From Arthrinium phaeospermum (taxonomy: Eukaryota; Ascomycota; Sordariomycetes; Amphisphaeriales; Apiosporaceae): a DNA stretch of 64,000 nucleotides. The notes beneath the pieces were generated by a model. That model did no database searches, was not told the origin of the DNA, and was given only the letters and a program-made list of their open reading frames with translations. The position numbers were made by a program, and so were the translations under genes. The DNA is taken from contig QYRS01000012.1 of NCBI GenBank assembly GCA_006503535.1, positions 2,149,001-2,213,000 of the forward strand, read 5' to 3'. This document shows positions 57,956 to 64,000 of this stretch, one piece after another. Every line of letters begins with the position of its first letter. Position 1 is the first letter of the stretch.

Positions 57956-59416
57956 ATGCCAAGTCTCTCTTCGTATAAGGAGCCTTCCGACCCGCGCCTC
58001 GTCGACCAGGCTTATGGTTACAACCCATTATTCGACATTTTCAAAGCCAACGACCTCGAAGCACTGGAAGAGTTTATCGAGAAGTATTCTCTTCACGACG
58101 AGAGCGTACTCGGGGGTCTCACCGATGTATTCCGGGTAGCTATCGAGTATGGAAGCGTCGACGTGTACCGACGGCTTGTCGCGTTCCAAAAGGCCCAAGA
58201 CACCACGGGCTTGGATTTGACGCCTCCTCCGGGCCAGCCTCTGGTGCGCTCGGACTTTCTGTCCCCTCCGGATCAGCCTCTTGTGCATGCCTGCGAAACC
58301 CTCCAGGTGGACATGGTACGCTATCTGCTAAGCACTTTGGACGATGCAGAAGCCGGCATCTCAACGGCAGCCAGCCCGACCCGGGGGTACACAGGGCATA
58401 CACCATTTCTCGTTGCATGCTCCGGTCTCGCTAAGCCGGAGGGGAGATGGGGTTGGAAGGAGCGGCCAGACGTACCAGCAAATCTCCGCCGCTGTGAAGA
58501 AATCGTAGGTTTGCTGCTGGACCGAGGCGCCAGCGTTCAGGACCGCGCCTGCAGGCACTACATGCAAGACCCTCCCGAAAGAGAGGGACCGGAGCTGTAC
58601 GAAACCGTGCTGAGTTTGGCCATTACCAACGCGGGGCCGGGTCTCATTCGCCGACTCATTGGCTTGGGCGCGCCTCTACAACTGCCGTTGCGGTTTCCGG
58701 AGGAGCCGACAGTCAGAGGCGCCACGCTAATGCATCTCGCGGCCACGTACGCCAACGTCGAAGCCATAGAGATTCTCTTGGGCATGCCCGAAGGGCGGGC
58801 TATGATGACCGTTCGCGATGGAGAGGGGCGCCTGCCCCTCCATTGGGCCTCCGGGTGTAGTCACCATGATGTATTCGAGAGACCAGTATACGACGAACAG
58901 ACTACTGCTAGCCGTGTCGCCACCACCCTGAAGCTGCTGCTCCCGCATTCGCCCGTCAACGACCGCGATTCCTTGGGGAACACGCCGCTCCACTATGCCG
59001 CACATCGGCTTCCGATGCGCCTCGACAACACGATCCGGATCTTGCTCGAGCAGGGCGCCGACCCCAGTCTGGCCAACCACGAGGGTGAAACGCCGGCTCA
59101 CGTGGCTCCGCGGTGCCAGACGAGCCCGTTGTCGAACTATTGGAAAGACGTGTCGCAGGAGATTGAAAAGGCATTCGATGTGCTCGAGGAGGCCAGCGGC
59201 GATGCGAACCTGCGCGATCGGCTCAACAACGCAGGCATGACGCCGCGGGGGATCTTGAACAAGGAGCGGGCGGATGTGGGACGGAGGGTCTCGGAGAGGA
59301 AGGAGTTCATTGCGAGAGGGCGAGGGCGAGGGCGAGGGCGAGGGCGAGGGCGAGGGCGAGGGCGAGGGCGAGGGCGAGGGAGAGGGAGAGGAAGGGGCAG
59401 AGGCAGCGGGTCCTGA
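57956..59416 (+). CDS. Ankyrin-repeat protein with Gly-Arg tail
   Basis: 486 residues, one exon, ATG at 57956. The N-terminal ~130 residues are degenerate repeats (NPLFDIFKANDLEALEEFIE, VFRVAIEYGSVDVYRRLV, PLVHACETLQVDMVRYLL). Clearer ankyrin units follow: GHTPFLVACSGL, GATLMHLAATYANVEAIEIL, GEGRLPLHWASGCS, SLGNTPLHYAAHRLP and ILLEQGADPSLANHEGETPA. Ankyrin repeats bind protein partners; the partner is unknown. The last ~30 residues are an almost pure Gly-Arg repeat encoded by a GGGCGA hexanucleotide array (59318-59389), then GSGS-like residues and the stop. Tail length probably varies between strains. RG-rich tails can bind RNA, but here they may simply reflect repeat expansion. Confidence 0.82.
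   Translation: MPSLSSYKEPSDPRLVDQAYGYNPLFDIFKANDLEALEEFIEKYSLHDESVLGGLTDVFRVAIEYGSVDVYRRLVAFQKAQDTTGLDLTPPPGQPLVRSDFLSPPDQPLVHACETLQVDMVRYLLSTLDDAEAGISTAASPTRGYTGHTPFLVACSGLAKPEGRWGWKERPDVPANLRRCEEIVGLLLDRGASVQDRACRHYMQDPPEREGPELYETVLSLAITNAGPGLIRRLIGLGAPLQLPLRFPEEPTVRGATLMHLAATYANVEAIEILLGMPEGRAMMTVRDGEGRLPLHWASGCSHHDVFERPVYDEQTTASRVATTLKLLLPHSPVNDRDSLGNTPLHYAAHRLPMRLDNTIRILLEQGADPSLANHEGETPAHVAPRCQTSPLSNYWKDVSQEIEKAFDVLEEASGDANLRDRLNNAGMTPRGILNKERADVGRRVSERKEFIARGRGRGRGRGRGRGRGRGRGRGRGRGRGRGSGS
59318..59389 (+). repeat. GGGCGA hexanucleotide repeat in coding sequence
   Basis: Ten perfect GGGCGA units (59318-59377) followed by two GGGAGA units (59378-59389), in frame with the ankyrin gene so each unit adds Gly-Arg. 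The reverse frame would read Pro-Ser and is not a gene. Confidence 0.95.
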
Positions 59417-60560
59417 ACGAGGGCAACTGGGTACGCACGCCCTGTTCAAAGCTTCATTAGTCCTGCCGTGGCGCTGGCTCGGCCTTGGACACTCCAATAT
59501 CTGATGCGAAGACAGCGCCGACATCAACGCCCGCGTGGATAGCACGGTTACCACAATAGAGGCATCCGTGACGTCACGCTACTACTTACACATCGCCCAT
59601 CAAGGCCACATCTTTGCGCGGTGCATTACCTCCTCGAGAGACCCGGGTAGATGTTTATTAATTGCAAGGGAAGAAGAAACCATCCAATATTATCTTCAAA
59701 TACCAAGTGTTGTGCAACATGTCTCCTATCCACTAGCGCTTGCACTTTGGGGGTCCCCCGACTTAGTCGTACACGGTACACCTGATTTACATCACAAGAT
59801 TGTCCCTTGCCTTAGCTGACATGTGGCACACGAGTAAGGCAAAGCTAACCTTGCCCAAGGTGGCAGGTGCCATGGCTGATGAGCGCCAAATCCAACCTTT
59901 TTGGGGGCGAGGAAAGCTCGTTTCACGAAATCAGCCACCACCTGAGTAGGTTTCTATCAAGCACTGCAAAACAAACATCTCCCTCTTACACCATCGTAAA
60001 ACATCCGCATATGTGTTTCGCCCTCGTAGAACATTGCATGCGCTATTTCCACTTCACACGGCGAAATCAATTGCGCAATGGCTGGCCCTGGCCCTGGAGC
60101 TGACAGCACTGACGATGCTACGGTAAGACCCTGCGTCCGTCTCCGAGCTATGACTTAGTGAAGAGGAAGAAGAGGCTGGGGGACTATTGGAAAGTTAAGC
60201 GACGATGTCGCAATCCATCAATTCCTGCACCAGTCATTCACTTGCTGGATATTAATGCATCAATATCATGTGGACTGCTGTGGGAGCAGCAGTTGCACCA
60301 ACCTTGCTTATGTCGTTGTCTGGGCGGTTCAGAACTTTGTATCACGGCCCGCATCCCTTGGGTGCCGGACGCTCCTTCACGGCGTTGATCGACTGGGGAG
60401 CCAGAGCTGCTTGTTGCGCCCGTCATCTGTTATCTACATGTATTTCAATACATAACGTCGCTGGCCTTGTGTTTTATCCAAGTCTACGTCCAGACGTCCT
60501 CTCGCCCCCCTCTCTTGATATCGAGGTGGTCACGCTGCGTGCCTCCCATCATCTCTTGCC
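59417..60560. other. Intergenic, no supported gene
   Basis: 1.1 kb, moderately AT-rich. A 15-codon start (MAGPGPGADSTDDAT) with a possible GTAAGA donor lies at 60078-60123, but no downstream exon was recognised. The 76-107 codon ORFs lack motifs. Confidence 0.5.
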
Positions 60561-61946
60561 ATGCGAGCATTCACCGCCCTTGCCTTGTTGACTCAAGTCG
60601 CTACAGCCGCACACATTGATCTACTGCTACCCTCAGTTCTAACACGCGCGCAGAAGAAGGATGCTGCTGCTCCACCCATAGACAACACGCAACCGGCCGG
60701 CGTCAACCTCATCTCCCACAACCACACCTTCACCACCAAGTACCTCGGCCTCCAGCTCGCCGACAACAGTGCCAGCCACCGCGACCTGGGCTTCACCGGC
60801 CAGCTCGGCGGCAAGTGGTATGCCGTCTACGGCGACGTGCTCTGGTGCGCCCCGGGCGTGACCGACCCAGCCAAAGACAGCCCTGGTTTCCACGGCATGG
60901 TCCGGGATGCAATATCACTGTGCACCGACAACCCGCTCGTGGTGCACGACCTGCACCTCGACGAGGCGGGGCGACAGCAGCAGTTCGTCCCCTTCAACGA
61001 ATCTTGGGGCGAGGCCAACGACTTTGGGTTCGGGGGCACGAGTCTGGTTGAGGTGGACGGCGCGACCAACACGGGCGCCGTCTTCTACCTTATAGTAAGT
61101 AAAGGTCATGCTGTCATATCACCTCCCCCATTACGACTCTTCTGCGAAGAGAGCATTGACATGCAGTGACCGACAGAACGGCAACACAACCGGCTACCGA
61201 GGTGCCGGCATAGCCAAGGTCCAGCTGGTAAACGACACGCCCACCGTGACCCAGCGATACGGCAACCGAGGGTACTGGTGGGATGCCAACACCACGGCCC
61301 GGTATGGCGACGTTGCCGCGTATCGAGACACCCGATCCGATTACATCTACGCCTGGGGCGGCGCCCCCATGGAGATTACGGACTGGGTGCAGAGCGCCTA
61401 CGTCTATCAATGTCGGGTCAAGGCCACCGACGCATTTGACATCACTAAGTAGGTGCCACTGTAACCCCACCGCGGTTAGTCGCATTGCATGTTGCTGATG
61501 ATGTCCTGGTATAGGTATGAATACTGGTGGGGCCGCCAGAAGGGGTGGAGGAGCCAGCTTCTCACCACCTTTACGGCCGAGACGGCGGTCATGTGGATGA
61601 GCGGCCAAGGACAAGTCGTGTGGAACAAGTATCTCAATTGCTACGTCTTCGTTCGACTAGGTAAGTTGCAAGCATACCGGAACGTATTCAGGGTCCTGAT
61701 CTGCTTACCATGTCATCTACCTGAGCAGGTCCCTTGAGCTACGATGTCCTCCTGCGCACCGCGCCCCTGCCCGAGGGACCCTGGTCCGACGACATCAAGG
61801 TGTTCACCGCCACCCCCATCGGCAAGGACGCCATGACCTACGCCGGCGTGGCCCATCCGTACCTCGACCCCAGCGGCAAGAGCATGGTGATTTCCTACAC
61901 CAACAATAACAACATCGAGGTCATCAAAGTCACGTTTGATCAGTAG
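60561..61946 (+). CDS. Secreted DUF4185-like beta-propeller protein
   Basis: 389 residues from four exons: 60561-61094, 61177-61448, 61515-61660 and 61729-61946 (1170 nt, in frame). Signal peptide MRAFTALALLTQVATA. The body opens with TTKYLGLQLADNSASHRDLG, FTGQLGGKWYAVYGDVLWC, FHGMVRDAISLCTDNP and DFGFGGTSLVEVDGATNTGA, and ends TYAGVAHPYLDPSGKSMVIS. The RDLGxTG..GxxWYxVYGDxL pattern and repeated short strands resemble the DUF4185 group, whose members look like glycosidase-type five-bladed propellers. No catalytic residues can be assigned. Three N-glycosylation sequons (NHT, NES, NTT) support secretion. The family name is given with moderate confidence; function unknown. Confidence 0.72.
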
Positions 61947-62139
61947 GGCGCATGGCAACTCAGGAATGATACACAATCGGAAACCATCTCATGCTCATGT
62001 ATACCACTTTCTTAAGCAACGCCGTAATGAAACCAGCAAAATGTGGCTGGGAACACAATGATCCTGCACTTTGTTTCCGCAATTTAGACGTTCGTTACAT
62101 TTATGCCACAGATGAAAGTTATCGGGACTGTGAACCACA

Positions 62140-63924
62140 TCATAGCCCTTCATAGAACCTCCATTTGCTCTTGAAATCGCAATGGAGCTCCTGTTTCAGC
62201 AGCAGCGCCCGCAGCAGCTCGATGGGCATCATGTTGGCCTTCAGGATCCGGTCGTGGAACACCCTCTCATCCGGAAACAACCCCTGGCCAACCGTCTCCT
62301 CCCGCAGCTTCCAGAGCTGCAGCGCGCCCAACAGGTACCCAGCCTGGTAAAGCGGGTCGTAGTCCCCGTTGAAGCTCCGGCGCACCTCGCCCTCGGCCGT
62401 GGCGCGCTCGTGGCCCACCCAGTCGACCAGCAGCTCGACGCACTCGCGGGGCGTCATCTGGCCCAGATGAAACTTGAGCGAGAAGACGATGCGGGCGCAG
62501 CGGTGCATGCGCCAGAAGAGCGAGCCGACGCGGTCCTCGGGCGACGTGAAAAAGTCCCCGCGCGCCCAGAAGACCATCTCCCAGTACAACGCCCACCCCT
62601 CGACGTAAAAGGGCGTCGTGAACAGCCGGCGGTAGGGCCGGGCCCGGTCGGCGACGAAGAGCTGCAGGTGGTGGCCCGGGATCATCTCGTGGAAGGCCGT
62701 GGCTTTGGCGAAGTGCCGGTTGTTGCCCCGCATCGACATGAGCTTGTCGGCGTGGCGCATTTCGGAGGTCGGGTACGAGACCTGCAGGTACGTGCCGCCC
62801 AGGAAAAAGGGCGACACCTTTTGCGCCGCGGGCGACAGCATGTACATCCGGATCGCCTCCTTGGCGACGGGCGGGACCGAGACGAGCTGGTGCTTCTCCA
62901 CGTACGCCGTGCCCTCGTCGACGAGCGACTTGATGAATAACGGTTGCGCTCCGGGTGGCTCGACCAGGCCCTTGACTTGCTCGAGCGCGTCGCGCCACGC
63001 GTCGCCCAGGCCCATCTCCCGGCTCGCCTTGATCATCTCGGCCTCGCACCAGGCGTATTCCTTTTCGGCGAGGCGGATCAGCTCCTCGGGCGAGTAGGGG
63101 ATCATTTCGGCCTCGAGCTCGGCCAGCAGCCCCTCGCGCCCGATGGGCTCGCCCACAATGTCGTCCTCTTCATTCCCATCTCCCTCGTCGTCGTCATCGC
63201 CGCCACCGGGCTTCTTTGGTTTGGGCTTCACACCGGCGACTTTCTCGCGGACAAAGGCCGGCAGGGCCGCGAGCGCGGCGTCGAGCCGGTCGTATGGCTC
63301 CCGCACCCACCAGTCGAACAAGGGGTCGTAGCCCTTATAGAATTCGTACATCTCCCCCAGCTGCTCCCGGATCTCCTCAATTGTCCGCGCGGCGCGGTAC
63401 CCGGCCGATTGGGAGTACTTATTCTTCTTGCTGTTTGACCCTGTCTCGCCAACCAACATCTGGCGGCAGCGCCGCACCTCCTTGACGATAACATCAAAGC
63501 TGTCGGCGACTTCTTGCGGGTCGATGACCCGGACCTCCATGCGCGCCTGCACCCAATCCCGGATCGGCGCCGCAAAGGGCTGGACGAAGGGGGCAAACTC
63601 GGCGTCGCGCGCCCGGTCCAGGTCCAGCGCCCGCCGGGATCGCTCCAGGTAGTTCTGCAGCAGCAGGTAGTCCACCTTGGCGTCCTGGTCGTAGGCGTCA
63701 AAGGGCTGTTGGCGCAGCGCGTCGAGTTCATCGTCGTAGAACCGGGCCAGGCGCTCGTGGCGCGCGGCCGAGGTCGGGAACTTGTAAAAGGCCTGGAGAT
63801 CCGACCGGTCGTGGCCTATGCGGGTGATGCGTTCCGCGATGGGTTCCTCGGGGGAGGAAGGGGAGGTCGCCGACGCGGCAGTGTGGGCGCCGGACTCGAC
63901 TGCCACCCAGCCTTGGTCGGCCAT
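62140..63924 (-). CDS. DUF885 family putative zinc peptidase
   Basis: 594 residues, single exon, no signal peptide, so probably cytosolic. DUF885 proteins are common in bacteria and fungi and carry an HExxH-type site. Here it reads ATAFHEMIPGHHLQLFVADR (residues ~410-430), with the downstream EGWALYWE as the likely third ligand region. N-terminal RLARFYDDELDALRQQ, VDYLLLQNYLERSRRALDLD and IDPQEVADSFDVIVKE are typical. An acidic insert (GGGDDDDEGDGNEEDD, ~245-260) is a low-complexity loop not needed for the fold. The lack of introns in a 1.8 kb gene and the bacterial relatives suggest possible old horizontal transfer, but this is inference only. Substrate unknown. Confidence 0.85.
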   Translation of the reverse strand: MADQGWVAVESGAHTAASATSPSSPEEPIAERITRIGHDRSDLQAFYKFPTSAARHERLARFYDDELDALRQQPFDAYDQDAKVDYLLLQNYLERSRRALDLDRARDAEFAPFVQPFAAPIRDWVQARMEVRVIDPQEVADSFDVIVKEVRRCRQMLVGETGSNSKKNKYSQSAGYRAARTIEEIREQLGEMYEFYKGYDPLFDWWVREPYDRLDAALAALPAFVREKVAGVKPKPKKPGGGDDDDEGDGNEEDDIVGEPIGREGLLAELEAEMIPYSPEELIRLAEKEYAWCEAEMIKASREMGLGDAWRDALEQVKGLVEPPGAQPLFIKSLVDEGTAYVEKHQLVSVPPVAKEAIRMYMLSPAAQKVSPFFLGGTYLQVSYPTSEMRHADKLMSMRGNNRHFAKATAFHEMIPGHHLQLFVADRARPYRRLFTTPFYVEGWALYWEMVFWARGDFFTSPEDRVGSLFWRMHRCARIVFSLKFHLGQMTPRECVELLVDWVGHERATAEGEVRRSFNGDYDPLYQAGYLLGALQLWKLREETVGQGLFPDERVFHDRILKANMMPIELLRALLLKQELHCDFKSKWRFYEGL

Positions 63925-64000
63925 TTTGAGGGTCAGCTTCCCGCGCTGTGCCGCGAATCTCGTGGTGGTCCGGACTCGTTGAGCACTACCAAGCCCAAGG

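Noticed and set aside
58727..59554. 275-codon minus-strand ORF with a Pro-Ser repeat
   Set aside because: It is the antisense shadow of the ankyrin gene; the repeat comes from the GGGCGA array.
60078..60123. Short start MAGPGPGADSTDDAT with a GTAAGA donor
   Set aside because: No downstream exon with motifs or frame continuity was recognised.

Overview
The window is nuclear DNA of a filamentous ascomycete, most likely a Sordariomycete. Genes carry short introns (about 47-101 nt) with GT-AG ends, third codon positions are G/C-rich, and the gene set is typically fungal: a ferricrocin-type siderophore NRPS beside an ornithine N5-monooxygenase, a GH131 glucanase with a fungal CBM1, a DUG2-type WD40/M20 protein, and AT-hook/bZIP and C2H2 proteins. 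The species cannot be named from the sequence alone.

Left part (1-8 kb): a GST-domain gene (+), a Cys-rich single-pass membrane protein (-), a poorly resolved C2H2 gene (-), a hotdog thioesterase (-), and then a fragment of 18S rDNA attached to what looks like a group I intron at the S516 site. Single-base losses disrupt almost every coding region here.

Siderophore locus (8-29.2 kb): a ~16 kb NRPS gene (sidC/NPS2/SSM1 type, -) and sidA (ornithine N5-monooxygenase, +) stand head to head across a 3.66 kb intergenic region. That region holds four perfect ATCWGATAA sites (SreA-type GATA sites), two of them as a 19-bp inverted repeat. Inferred pathway: SidA hydroxylates ornithine; an acetyltransferase not present here would make N5-acetyl-N5-hydroxyornithine; the NRPS joins three of these with Gly/Ser into a cyclic intracellular siderophore. 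The 3' half of the NRPS is broken by frameshifts and a ~218 bp tandem duplication. A membrane-anchored Fe/Mn superoxide dismutase follows sidA directly.

Housekeeping part (31-45 kb): stomatin-like SPFH protein (-), MON2 (-), MMS2-type ubiquitin-conjugating variant (+), LYR-motif protein (+), bZIP factor (-).

Right part (46-64 kb): GH131-CBM1 secreted glucanase (-), single-pass membrane protein with a lectin-like ectodomain (+), DUG2 (-), TIM17 (+), isoaspartyl peptidase/asparaginase (-), ankyrin protein with a hexanucleotide-encoded GR tail (+), secreted DUF4185-like protein (+), DUF885 protein (-).

In many genes the exon structures were worked out so that spliced lengths close in frame (sidA, MON2, MMS2, LYR, GH131, lectin-like, DUG2, TIM17, DUF4185-like). 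Others fail by one or two bases, mostly next to short G/C runs. The simplest reading is uncorrected homopolymer errors concentrated in the first ~14 kb, but local gene decay cannot be excluded from one sequence.
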